A DNA stretch of 64,000 bases from Rapidithrix thailandica (lineage in GTDB: Bacteria; Bacteroidota; Bacteroidia; Cytophagales; Flammeovirgaceae), in contig NZ_JBDKWZ010000001.1 in assembly GCF_039710355.1 (NCBI RefSeq), positions 496,001-560,000 on the forward strand. The letters are read 5' to 3'. The notes under the pieces are model-generated. The model was not told the origin of the DNA, searched no databases, and saw nothing but the letters and a program-made list of their open reading frames with translations. Every line of letters begins with the position of its first letter. Positions within the stretch are counted from its first letter, which is position 1. The translations under genes were made by a program, and so were the position numbers. Shown here piece after piece: positions 54,521 to 63,078 of this stretch.

Positions 54521-54730
54521 TTAATTACAACCACAGCCACCACCCGATTTTTTTCCCATTCCACCGGAGGCTCCTTCCCTGTAGGATTGAAAATTATCTT
54601 CAAATGATTCCAAAGGTTTAGTACCTAATTGCATTTCATGATCATTCAGGTAGGCTCTTTGGTAAGGCTTGACGGGCTTGCAACTGAATAAAAATAATAG
54701 GATGGCGAGAAGGGGAATAAGCTTTTTCAT
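54521..54730 (-). CDS. DUF4266 lipoprotein with Gly/Cys-rich tail
   Basis: 69 residues: a lipoprotein signal (LIPLLAILLFLFSC) with Cys 17, then KPYQRAYLNDHEMQL and a C-terminal REGASGGMGKKSGGGCGCN. The Gly-rich CGCN tail is the conserved mark of DUF4266. The REGAS stretch is weakly reminiscent of ApbE flavinylation motifs (D/S..[ST]GA[ST]), but the match is partial. It is encoded 29 bases after the Trx-ApbE gene on the same transcript. Confidence 0.88.
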   Translation of the reverse strand: MKKLIPLLAILLFLFSCKPVKPYQRAYLNDHEMQLGTKPLESFEDNFQSYREGASGGMGKKSGGGCGCN

Positions 54731-54759
54731 AGGTAAAAAAATAGAATATGACCGGGAAA

Positions 54760-56160
54760 TTACTGTCTTTCCGTTAAGGCCCCGTCTGTTTGTTGATATT
54801 TAATATGTTGAGAGTAGTGAATGTTCTTTTGACTATCCACAATGATACATTCCGTATCAGGCAATTGGTTGATTAAGTCCAAGCCAACTTCTACTCCTAG
54901 TACGAATACCGCAGAGGCCAAGGCATCAGCCAATTCCGCACTTTTTTGGACTACTGTTACACTGACCACCCCCTGGGCCGGTTGGCCTGAGCGAGGGTCA
55001 ATAATATGCGCATATCGCTCTTGCCCTACCTGAATGAATTTTTCGTAATTGCCGGAGGTGACAATGGCTTGGTCTTGTACTTCCAGCCACATGAGGATAT
55101 CTTTTTTGTTAAAAGGATCTGCAATGCCTATTTTCCAAGGGCTGCCGTCTGCTTTTTTGCCCCAGGCTACCAAGTCTCCCCCTGCATTGATCAAGCCGCT
55201 TTTTACCCCTTGGTTTTGTAATAGTTTTTTTACCTTGTCAGCAGCATAGCCTTTGCCAATGGCTCCAAAGCCTATTTTCATGCCTTTAGTGGGTAAATAA
55301 ATCTGATCAGGGGGGGTGAGTTGTATTTGTCGGTAGCCTATGAGTGGAAGTGTCTTATTTATCACTTTGGGATCGGGTAAGCGATTTTGAGTGCCGTCAA
55401 AATGGTAATACGGGTCCAAAGCGGCAAAAGTAATATCAAAAGCCCCTTGGGTTAATTGAGAGATTTCCGCACTCCGTTTGATCAGTTGAAATAGCTCATC
55501 ATCCACTTTTACGGCTTTTACTCCTGATGCGTGATTAATACTTGCCGTCTGAGAATCGTCTTTCCAAGAAGAGATAAGGGCTTCAATCCGTTTGACCTCC
55601 GCTTCGCCTTGCTTTAATAAATGCTGAGCTTTGGCCGCATGGTGTGACGGTGCTACTACAGCAAATTCAAAAGCACTGCCCATCAATTGCGTTGAATACC
55701 GGTATTCTTTCCTGGGCAAAGGGGCTTTACCCAACAGTGCTTGCAGTTGTTCGATAAATTCCCTAGGAGTTTGATTTTGAAAGGAGAGGGTTTGGATCAC
55801 CGTACGGTTGGAGTTCAGTAACAATATATGAGGGAAATACCCTTGAGGGTTGTATGTTTCGGCTAATTGGTCGTTTTGTTCCCGGATATGCTTGGAAAGC
55901 TTTTTACGTTGGGGAAAGTCGGCTTTTAAAATCGTCAGAGTCGATTGAGAAAAGTGTTGAAATGCCTCGTTTTGCAGTATTGTTTTATCGAAACGAATAC
56001 AGGGGGCGCACCAGTCCGAACCCGAAAATACCAATAAAACCGCTTGATTTTTTTCACTGGCTTGTAAAAAAGCAGTGTCTGCCGAATGGAAAACTTGGCC
56101 TAGGAGAGCTTGGGTTGAAAGAATAAAAAAGGTCAGCCACCAGGATATTTTTAACATCAT
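54760..56160 (-). CDS. Thioredoxin-ApbE fusion (FAD:protein FMN transferase)
   Basis: 466 residues with a signal peptide (WWLTFFILSTQALLGQ). Residues about 23-140 are a thioredoxin-like domain with the redox motif WCAPC (about 50-54); residues about 148-455 are ApbE, which covalently attaches FMN from FAD to Thr/Ser of extracytosolic targets using Mg2+. ApbE landmarks: FGAIGKGYAADKVKKLL, GLINAGGDLVAWG, AIVTSGNYEKF, HIIDPRSGQPA and the metal-site ELADALASAVFVLG. The two are usually separate genes in this cluster; here they are fused. DUF4266 and DUF3570 follow. Confidence 0.93.
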   Translation of the reverse strand: MMLKISWWLTFFILSTQALLGQVFHSADTAFLQASEKNQAVLLVFSGSDWCAPCIRFDKTILQNEAFQHFSQSTLTILKADFPQRKKLSKHIREQNDQLAETYNPQGYFPHILLLNSNRTVIQTLSFQNQTPREFIEQLQALLGKAPLPRKEYRYSTQLMGSAFEFAVVAPSHHAAKAQHLLKQGEAEVKRIEALISSWKDDSQTASINHASGVKAVKVDDELFQLIKRSAEISQLTQGAFDITFAALDPYYHFDGTQNRLPDPKVINKTLPLIGYRQIQLTPPDQIYLPTKGMKIGFGAIGKGYAADKVKKLLQNQGVKSGLINAGGDLVAWGKKADGSPWKIGIADPFNKKDILMWLEVQDQAIVTSGNYEKFIQVGQERYAHIIDPRSGQPAQGVVSVTVVQKSAELADALASAVFVLGVEVGLDLINQLPDTECIIVDSQKNIHYSQHIKYQQTDGALTERQ

Positions 56161-56311
56161 GATTGAATCGTTCTACTTAGTAAGGCAAAGGTAGAGGAAT
56201 ATCTCTTTTTTAGAAGCCTCTAAAACGGATATTTCAGTTGGTTAAACTCTACTTTACACAGCTTTGTTTCTTTCTACTGCTTTTTTCTTTCAAGGGTTGC
56301 CGGTTGTTCTG

Positions 56312-57565
56312 TTAGGTTGAGCGAATGGCAATCACCGGGTCCATCCGCGAAGCCATCATTGCAGGGATAATACCCGAAAGGATACCTATCACAGAGGCTA
56401 CTGTTAAGCCTAAAAAAATATTTTCAATGGATAGGGTAATGATAAATGTCTCGGTGGAAAACAGGCTTAACAGGGAAACCAGTAATAAGCCGAACATCCC
56501 TCCGAACACACTGAGAAAAATGGCTTCAAAGAGAAATTGAAGCAAGATAAAGTAATTTTTTGCCCCTAATGATTTCTGAATGCCGATCAAGTTGGTCCGC
56601 TCTTTTACGGATACAAACATGATATTGGCAATGCCGAACCCTCCTACCAATAGAGCAAAACTACCGATACACCAACTGGCAAACTTTAATACGCCAATAA
56701 GGGATTGCATAAAGTCGGCGAACGCTTCTGTCCGGTTGAGGGCGAAGTTATCTTCCTCTTTGGGTTTCAATCTGCGATGGGCCCGTAACAAGCCTCTGGC
56801 CTCGGCTTCCAATTCTCGGAGCGAGGGGTCCGTACTTTTACCTTTCAGGGAAATGATCGGACTAAGTCCCCGGTTTCTTGATGCGTACATTTTGGCCATA
56901 CTGTAATAGGGAATCATACACATCTCATCAAAGTTGGGAGTGGGCAGTAGGTTTTCTCCCTGTTTTTCCAAAATTCCTACCACATTGAAGCGAATGCCTT
57001 TGATCTTGATTTGCTTGCCCATGGGTTCCGCTCTTCCGAACAATTCCTCTGCCACCGTGCTACCAATGACCACCACATTTTTTGCATGATCGGCCTCTTG
57101 TTTGCTGAAGAACCGCCCTCTTTCAATCTTCATTTCCGACACCTGGGTTTGTGTGTGGGTAGCCCCCATGATGGCCACCGATGTCATACTGTTGTTTTTA
57201 TATTTTAATGTAGCTCCCCCTTTTACATCAAACAAAGATATGGCTTCTACCTGAGTCAAATTGGCTTCCAAAAACAAATAGTCTTCCAAATCGGGTTGAG
57301 GGCGTTTGATATATTTCCACCAAGGGTATTCTCCGCCTCCGAATTGCCAGGGCCATTTTTCTACATAAATAACCCGGTCTCCCAGAAAGGAGAAACTTTT
57401 TTTCAAACTGCTGTCCAAGGCGTCCACTACTGTCAATACCGCTACGATGGAAAAAATCCCAACGGTCACTCCCAGAAGAGAAAGGGTGGTCCTCAGCAGG
57501 TTTCCACGCAAGGCTTGCCCGGCAAAACGGAAGCTTTCTTTGAATAGTTTGAAGAAAAGTATCAT
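56312..57565 (-). CDS. MacB/FtsX-type ABC transporter permease
   Basis: 417 residues with the MacB topology: a TM helix near residue 25-50 (TTLSLLGVTVGIFSIVAVLT), a large periplasmic domain (MacB_PCD, about 55-270), then three C-terminal helices of the FtsX domain (GSFALLVGGFGIANIMFVSV, and LTVASVIGILSGIIPAMMAS). The conserved VKERTNLIGIQKSLGA stretch lies between helices. Such permeases form mechanotransmitter ABC systems for lipoproteins, antibiotics or peptides, but no ATPase or periplasmic adaptor gene is adjacent. Confidence 0.9.
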   Translation of the reverse strand: MILFFKLFKESFRFAGQALRGNLLRTTLSLLGVTVGIFSIVAVLTVVDALDSSLKKSFSFLGDRVIYVEKWPWQFGGGEYPWWKYIKRPQPDLEDYLFLEANLTQVEAISLFDVKGGATLKYKNNSMTSVAIMGATHTQTQVSEMKIERGRFFSKQEADHAKNVVVIGSTVAEELFGRAEPMGKQIKIKGIRFNVVGILEKQGENLLPTPNFDEMCMIPYYSMAKMYASRNRGLSPIISLKGKSTDPSLRELEAEARGLLRAHRRLKPKEEDNFALNRTEAFADFMQSLIGVLKFASWCIGSFALLVGGFGIANIMFVSVKERTNLIGIQKSLGAKNYFILLQFLFEAIFLSVFGGMFGLLLVSLLSLFSTETFIITLSIENIFLGLTVASVIGILSGIIPAMMASRMDPVIAIRST

Positions 57566-57867
57566 AGTGTTTGGTAAATAGGGTCAAATAACTATCTTGC
57601 TTAGTACCAGTAAATCAAAGGAGTATTAAAATGTTTAACAACAAATTATTAACTTTGCGTGCCTATTTTTGGATAAGTGGTATTTTATTAATTTATCTGT
57701 AGTTTTTACAATGAAGAATATTAGTTAGGTTTAAAGGGTCAGAAATTCTCTCTAGAGAAGGATGAATAGCAAGCAGCCTATTCTAAGGCAGTACTAACCC
57801 TTACCTGGAGCCACGCTGAATCCGGCATTTAAAATTTTACTTCTTAAACCCATATAGTTGCAGCTAA
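57566..57867. other. Divergent intergenic region, nothing recognised
   Basis: About 300 bases between the permease gene and queA. A small palindrome TTCTCTCTAGAGAA (about 57748) is the only feature noticed. No preQ1-type riboswitch fold is evident by eye. Confidence 0.4.
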
Positions 57868-58914
57868 ATGAAGTTATCAGCATTTAAGTTTGATTTACCT
57901 GAAAATCTCATTGCCAAGTATCCTACTGAGAACCGGGATGAGTCCAGGTTGATGGTGGTGCATAAAGACACTGGAAAAATCGAACATAAAGTATTCAAAG
58001 ATATAGTTAACTATTTCGATGATGGGGATGTATTTGTGGTGAACGATACAATGGTATTTCCGGCCCGGCTTTATGGCAATAAAGAAAAAACCGGGGCTAA
58101 GATTGAGGTGTTTTTGTTGCGAGAGCTGAACAAAGAGTCTCATTTATGGGATGTACTGGTGGATCCGGCCCGTAAAATCCGGGTAGGAAACAAATTGTAT
58201 TTCGGTGAAGGGGAGCTAGTAGCGGAAGTGATTGACAATACCACTTCACGAGGAAGAACCGTCCGCTTTTTGTTCGAAGGTACTGATGAAGAGTTTTACA
58301 AAACGATTGAGGAGCTTGGAGAAACACCTTTGCCCAAAGACTTGAATCGTGGGGCGGAACCCGAAGATCGAGAGCGCTTCCAAACAATCTTTGCAAGGCA
58401 TAAAGGAGCTGTAGCAGCACCTACGGCAGGCTTGCACTTTACGCCTCAAATTACCAAACGATTGGAAATCAAAGGTGTGCAAATGAGTCCGATCACTTTG
58501 CATGTTGGCTTGGGTACTTTTAGAGAAGTAGATGTGGAAGATTTGACCAAGCACAAGATGGATTCGGAAAACTTTAATGTTCCGGAAGAAACGGTGACTA
58601 TTGTCAACGAAGCATTGGACCAAAAGAGCCGGGTGTGCGCAGTCGGGACCACGGCCATGCGGGCCTTGGAGGCTTCCGTTTCCGCCTCAGGCAGGTTAAA
58701 AGCAAACAAAGGGTGGACTGACAAGTTTATCTTTCCTCCATATGATTTTAAAATTTGCCGGGCTTTAATCACTAATTTTCACAAACCAATGTCTACCTTA
58801 TTGATGATGGGTTGTGCTTTCGGAGGATATGATTTGGTGATGGAAGCTTATGAAACAGCCCGTAAAGAGGAGTACCGCTTCTTAGATTACGGGGACGCGA
58901 TGTTGATTATTTAA
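57868..58914 (+). CDS. queA: S-adenosylmethionine:tRNA ribosyltransferase-isomerase
   Basis: 348 residues. QueA transfers the ribosyl part of SAM to preQ1 in tRNA wobble position 34, making epoxyqueuosine in the cytosol. Landmarks are the N-terminal FDLPENLIAKYPTENRDESR, VVNDTMVFPARLYG, WDVLVDPARKIRVGN, HKGAVAAPTAGLHFT, HVGLGTFREV and the final GYDLVMEAYETARKEEYRFL. Length fits the family (about 350). Single gene, with a terminator downstream. Confidence 0.97.
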   Translation: MKLSAFKFDLPENLIAKYPTENRDESRLMVVHKDTGKIEHKVFKDIVNYFDDGDVFVVNDTMVFPARLYGNKEKTGAKIEVFLLRELNKESHLWDVLVDPARKIRVGNKLYFGEGELVAEVIDNTTSRGRTVRFLFEGTDEEFYKTIEELGETPLPKDLNRGAEPEDRERFQTIFARHKGAVAAPTAGLHFTPQITKRLEIKGVQMSPITLHVGLGTFREVDVEDLTKHKMDSENFNVPEETVTIVNEALDQKSRVCAVGTTAMRALEASVSASGRLKANKGWTDKFIFPPYDFKICRALITNFHKPMSTLLMMGCAFGGYDLVMEAYETARKEEYRFLDYGDAMLII

Positions 58915-58985
58915 TGATTGCCCCCACTTTGTACATGCTTTCAAAATATGAGGCAGTGCAATGACGGTTAATCTTATATGAGAAA

Positions 58986-59026
58986 AGAAAACCCCTCCTG
59001 GAGAGCTTCTTCAGGAGGGGTTTTTA
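58986..59026. terminator. Terminator between queA and the GH31-like gene
   Basis: Stem AAAACCCCTCCTG / CAGGAGGGGTTTT with an 11-base loop and T runs on both strands, between convergent genes. Confidence 0.85.
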
Positions 59027-59042
59027 CATCATTGCGGCTAAC

Positions 59043-59675
59043 TTACAACTTGTTGACAACGGAGTAGTACCCTTCGTGAATCTTACTCATATCAGGTCCG
59101 TAAAAGATGTACCAATCCAATTCTTTGGAATTAAGCGATAATTCCAAAGGCGTATTGGTGAAGCCTGAGAAATTGGGTTTGCTTTTGAATAAATAGCCAT
59201 ACCCCGAGCTACTGATGTAGAAAGCATTTTCATCAGGTAAGTCAATGGCATTTGCCGTGTAAAAGTGGTCTTTCTCTCCTTGGACTTTTACGGAAAAGTT
59301 TTTTGCCCATTCCGGGTTGGAAGAAAGCCGGATGCCATTTTTAACTTTGGTGATTTTTAGCTCCGCTACATTTTGTGTACCGGTACTCACCCCGTCCAGG
59401 CCTACTTTTAACGTAAGTTGGCTGGAACTCATGCTTTCAAACTCCATTGACTCCAGGGAAGAAACGTCAATGGTGATTCCTGTAACTTCTAAAAGCTTTT
59501 TGTCATCCGCAGCGATACTCAATGTGCCTTCTTGAAGAGTAACCTTGAAGTTATCATTGACCCAAGTATCCTGGGCCTGTGTATCAAGGTAAAGAAACGC
59601 GGTCATGGCTACAATCAGAATTTTTTGTAGCAAAGACGGCAAGCCGCCCTTAGTTTTAAAGGTTACGAATTTCAT
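59043..59675 (-). CDS. Secreted protein resembling an isolated GH31 N-terminal domain
   Basis: 210 residues with a signal peptide (KILIVAMTAFLYLDTQAQ). The C-terminal third, AFYISSSGYGYLFKSKPNFS and ELDWYIFYGPDMSKIHEGYY, is the pattern that ends the N-terminal beta-sandwich of family 31 glycoside hydrolases just before the (beta/alpha)8 catalytic barrel. The chain stops there, and the 128 bases that follow contain only a terminator, so no catalytic domain is encoded. Either a remnant of a GH31 gene or a stand-alone carbohydrate-binding module. Similarity is judged by eye. Confidence 0.55.
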   Translation of the reverse strand: MKFVTFKTKGGLPSLLQKILIVAMTAFLYLDTQAQDTWVNDNFKVTLQEGTLSIAADDKKLLEVTGITIDVSSLESMEFESMSSSQLTLKVGLDGVSTGTQNVAELKITKVKNGIRLSSNPEWAKNFSVKVQGEKDHFYTANAIDLPDENAFYISSSGYGYLFKSKPNFSGFTNTPLELSLNSKELDWYIFYGPDMSKIHEGYYSVVNKL

Positions 59676-60168
59676 TGGTTGTTGGTGGTTTAATTGTTTA
59701 TAAGCTTGTAGTAAATATAAATAATTTAATAATAAACCGTGCCAAAATGGGATGATGAAAGAAAAACTTTCGGGTATATTATTAAATACTTGTTAATAAT
59801 TATAAGAAAATTACTATTCTTGAACTTGCCGGAAAACGCAGTATGCTGGATAAGTAACTTTCTGTGTATTACGAACTTGTCAATAAAAGGTTAAAGCTCT
59901 TATTGTAAAGAGAATTTACTAAATTCAGGTTGGAAATCAAATAAAAAACGGCTGCTTTTAAGGGAACCGAAGCAGAGGTAAGAAAAATTGTGAATTTGTA
60001 CCTTTAAATGAAGATCCGGAGAGTGTGCTCTAAATGTTAATAAATATTACAAATAGGCAAATTATAATGTAAAATTTTTCTGCCTGGGATTTATTATCCA
60101 ATTTTGGGGCTGTAAATGTAAATGATAATTTTTTGCTTTCAAAGTAGATTAACCCTGCTTTTAGTATT
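59676..60168. other. Intergenic region, nothing recognised
   Basis: About 490 AT-rich bases upstream of the YciO-rml block. It must include that unit's promoter. No frame, repeat or hairpin of note was found. Confidence 0.45.
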
Positions 60169-60792
60169 ATGGCCGAGCTATTAAAGATCAACCCAGATAA
60201 CCCGCAAATCGCTAAAATCCGGAAGGTGGCAGAAGTGTTGCAGAGTGGGGGACTGGTGATTTATCCGACAGATACTGTATATGGCCTGGGGTGTAACCTC
60301 TTCCATCAAAAAGCGATTCAGCGCCTTTGCCACTTACGCGGCCTGAAGCCCAATAAGCTGAACCTTTCGTTTATTTGTCATGACCTGAGCAATATCAGTA
60401 CTTATGCGAAAGTCAGTGACCCGGCTTTTAAACTGATGAAAAAAGCCCTTCCCGGGCCTTTTACATTTATATTGCCATCCAGTAATAAGGTACCTAAAAT
60501 ATTGGAGGCTAAGAAAAAGCAAGTGGGAATCAGGGTGCCTGAAAACCTTATCCCCCGGGAAATAGTTAAGGAATTGGGGAATCCGGTGATCTCTGCTTCA
60601 ATCAAAGATGAAGATGAAATTTTGGAGTATTCCACAGACCCCGAACTGATTTTTGAAAAATACCAAAAACATGTAGATATCGTGATAGATGGTGGGTTTG
60701 GGGGAAATATCGGTTCCACGATTATTGATTGTTTCACAGACGAATTTGAAATCACCCGCGAAGGAAAAGGAGATATTAATCAATTCTTATAA
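60169..60792 (+). CDS. YciO-like Sua5/TsaC family protein
   Basis: 207 residues of the Sua5/YciO/TsaC superfamily, whose TsaC members make threonylcarbamoyl-AMP for tRNA t6A. Detailed motifs point to YciO: VIYPTDTVYGLGCN, LKPNKLNLSFICHDLSNIST, MKKALPGPFTFIL, KKKQVGIRVPENLIPREIV and the final REGKGDINQFL. True TsaC/Sua5 has a different ring around the active site. YciO proteins bind nucleotides and have weak activity only. The stop overlaps the rmlA start (TAATG), so it may share the rml transcript. Confidence 0.85.
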   Translation: MAELLKINPDNPQIAKIRKVAEVLQSGGLVIYPTDTVYGLGCNLFHQKAIQRLCHLRGLKPNKLNLSFICHDLSNISTYAKVSDPAFKLMKKALPGPFTFILPSSNKVPKILEAKKKQVGIRVPENLIPREIVKELGNPVISASIKDEDEILEYSTDPELIFEKYQKHVDIVIDGGFGGNIGSTIIDCFTDEFEITREGKGDINQFL

Positions 60793-61661
60793 TGACTATG
60801 AAAGGAATTATTTTAGCCGGAGGCTCTGGTACTCGTCTTCATCCGCTTACCTTGGCGATGAGCAAACAGTTGTTGCCTGTTTATGACAAACCCATGATCT
60901 ATTACCCTTTGTCCGTATTAATGCTGGCGGGGATTAAAGATATTCTGATCATTACCACCCCTCAAGACGAGCATTTGTTTAGCCGCTTGTTAGGAGACGG
61001 CTCTCATTTGGGTTGTAACTTTACGTATACGGTTCAGGCTGCGCCTAACGGTTTGGCACAAGCCTTTGTGCTGGGGAAAGAGTTTGTGGGCAATGACAGC
61101 GTGGCTTTGGTATTAGGTGATAATATTTTTTATGGAAACGGGTTAAGTGAATTATTGCAAAAAAGCACCAACCCTGAGGGTGGTACCGTGTTTGCCTATC
61201 ACGTTTCCGATCCGGAGCGCTACGGAGTCGTTGAATTTGATGAGAATCACCGGGCATTGTCCATCGAAGAAAAACCGGCACATCCCAAATCAAATTTTGC
61301 AGTAACAGGCCTGTATTTTTATGACAATAATGTCGTGAACATTGCCAGTGAGATACAACCTTCGGCACGGGGAGAATATGAAATTACCGATGTGAATAAA
61401 GTGTACCTTGAACAAGGAAAATTAAAGGTGAATATTTTTAACCGTGGCATGGCTTGGTTGGATACGGGGACATTTCCCAGTTTGATGCAAGCAGGTCAGT
61501 TTGTACAGGTGATCGAAGAGCGGCAAGGTTTGCGTATCGGCTGTATTGAAGAAGTCGCTTTCAAAATGGGCTTTATTGATGCAGAACAATTGACACGCTT
61601 GGCCGATCCTTTGTTAAAAAGCGGTTATGGTAAGTATCTAATGGATTTAATCAAAAGATAA
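60792..61661 (+). CDS. rmlA: Glucose-1-phosphate thymidylyltransferase
   Basis: 289 residues. RmlA (RfbA) makes dTDP-glucose from glucose-1-phosphate and dTTP, the first step to dTDP-L-rhamnose. Motifs are GIILAGGSGTRLHPLTLAMS, DKPMIYYPLSVLMLAG, LVLGDNIFYGNGL and GTVFAYHVSDPERYGVVEFD; length is typical. The ATG at 60792 overlaps the previous stop; a second in-frame ATG lies at 60798. First of four rml genes. Confidence 0.97.
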   Translation: MTMKGIILAGGSGTRLHPLTLAMSKQLLPVYDKPMIYYPLSVLMLAGIKDILIITTPQDEHLFSRLLGDGSHLGCNFTYTVQAAPNGLAQAFVLGKEFVGNDSVALVLGDNIFYGNGLSELLQKSTNPEGGTVFAYHVSDPERYGVVEFDENHRALSIEEKPAHPKSNFAVTGLYFYDNNVVNIASEIQPSARGEYEITDVNKVYLEQGKLKVNIFNRGMAWLDTGTFPSLMQAGQFVQVIEERQGLRIGCIEEVAFKMGFIDAEQLTRLADPLLKSGYGKYLMDLIKR

Positions 61662-62216
61662 ATGAAGTTCATTGAAACAGAATTACAAGGACTGTATATT
61701 ATAGAACCCCGTGTTTTCGAAGATAACCGGGGTCTGTTTTTTGAAAGTTTTAATGAGCGGGTATTCCAGGAATATACCGGAATTGAATGTGATTTTGTAC
61801 AGGATAATCATTCTTATTCCACTTACGGAGTGCTTCGCGGTTTGCATTTTCAAAAAGGGGAACATATGCAGGCAAAGCTTGTGCGAACCATTTCCGGAAA
61901 AGTGCTGGATATTGTGGTGGATATACGGAAGGAATCTCCAACTTATGGCAAAAGCTTTTCCGTAGAATTGTCTGCTGAAAACCGCAAGCAACTTTTTGTT
62001 CCCAAGGGCTTTGCACACGGTTTTGTCGTGCTGAGTGACTCCGCGGAATTTGTGTATAAATGTGATACTTTTTATCACCCGGCATCCGAGTCCGGCATTA
62101 TTTATAACGATGAGCAATTGGCACTGGACTGGAAAGTTCCGGAAAAAGATCTGATTGTTTCCGATAAGGATTTAGAACTTCCGAAATTTGAAGAAATCAG
62201 CCTTGAAACCTGTTAA
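61662..62216 (+). CDS. rmlC: dTDP-4-dehydrorhamnose 3,5-epimerase
   Basis: 184 residues. RmlC epimerises dTDP-4-keto-6-deoxyglucose at C3 and C5. The cupin features are clear: EPRVFEDNRGLFFESFNERV, YGVLRGLHFQKGEHMQAKLV with the catalytic His, LDIVVDIRKESPTYG and FVPKGFAHGFVVLSD with YKCDTFYHP. The ATG follows the rmlA stop directly. Confidence 0.97.
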   Translation: MKFIETELQGLYIIEPRVFEDNRGLFFESFNERVFQEYTGIECDFVQDNHSYSTYGVLRGLHFQKGEHMQAKLVRTISGKVLDIVVDIRKESPTYGKSFSVELSAENRKQLFVPKGFAHGFVVLSDSAEFVYKCDTFYHPASESGIIYNDEQLALDWKVPEKDLIVSDKDLELPKFEEISLETC

Positions 62217-63078
62217 AAACATATTAGTTACCGGAGCTCACGGGCAGCTAGGAGAGGAAATCAAGCGCCATTGTCAAAAAGAAGGAAGAGTGTTGGTCTT
62301 TACCGACCATACTGATCTGGATATTACCGACGTGCGGGCGATCAACAGCTTTTTTGAAAAATATACATTTGACTGTTGCATCAATGCTGCTGCTTATACC
62401 GCAGTGGACAAGGCGGAAGAAGATGTTGAAAAGGCCTTTCTGGTGAATGCAAAAGCCCCAGAAGCATTGGCGGGAATATGTAAAGAGTACGATTGTCAGT
62501 TGATACATATTTCTACTGATTTTGTCTTTGATGGGAAAACCTCAGTACCCTATCAGGAGGAGGATGCTACCGCCCCTTTGAGTGTATATGGAAAAAGTAA
62601 ACGGGAAGGGGAACAAGCCGTAATGGCAACCCATCCGGGTGCCTGGATTTTTAGAACTTCCTGGCTCTATTCTACTCAGGGAAGTAATTTTGTAAAAACC
62701 ATGCTTCGCTTGGGAAAAGAAAAAGAACAGTTAGGGGTGATTGCCGACCAAATCGGAACGCCTACCTACGCCAAAGATTTAGCTTTGTTGCTGGATAGGG
62801 CACTGGATATTTCAAAGGAGGAGGGAGTGCCAGGGGGAGTTTATCATTTTAGCAATGAGGGAGTGGCCAGTTGGTACGACTTTGCTCATGCGATTTTTGA
62901 ATATAGCGGTACGAAAGTACAGTTATTGCCTATCAATACACTACAGTACCCTACTCCTGCCACTCGGCCTAACTATTCGGTAATGGACAAAACGAAAGTA
63001 AAAGAAACTTTCCGGATATCCATTCGTCATTGGCGGGAAGCCTTAAATGAATGTATTAATCAACTATTAAAATCGTGA
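62203..63078 (+). CDS. rmlD: dTDP-4-dehydrorhamnose reductase
   Basis: About 291 residues. RmlD completes dTDP-L-rhamnose synthesis with NADPH. Visible are the Rossmann opening KNILVTGAHGQLGEEIKRHC, CINAAAYTAVDKAEED, STDFVFDGKTSVPYQEED, the YGKSKREGE (YxxxK) catalytic site and IFRTSWLYST. There is no ATG: TTG at 62203 gives the best N-terminus and overlaps the rmlC end by 14 bases, while TTG at 62188 would add five residues. The start is therefore provisional. Confidence 0.95.
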   Translation: MKPVKNILVTGAHGQLGEEIKRHCQKEGRVLVFTDHTDLDITDVRAINSFFEKYTFDCCINAAAYTAVDKAEEDVEKAFLVNAKAPEALAGICKEYDCQLIHISTDFVFDGKTSVPYQEEDATAPLSVYGKSKREGEQAVMATHPGAWIFRTSWLYSTQGSNFVKTMLRLGKEKEQLGVIADQIGTPTYAKDLALLLDRALDISKEEGVPGGVYHFSNEGVASWYDFAHAIFEYSGTKVQLLPINTLQYPTPATRPNYSVMDKTKVKETFRISIRHWREALNECINQLLKS

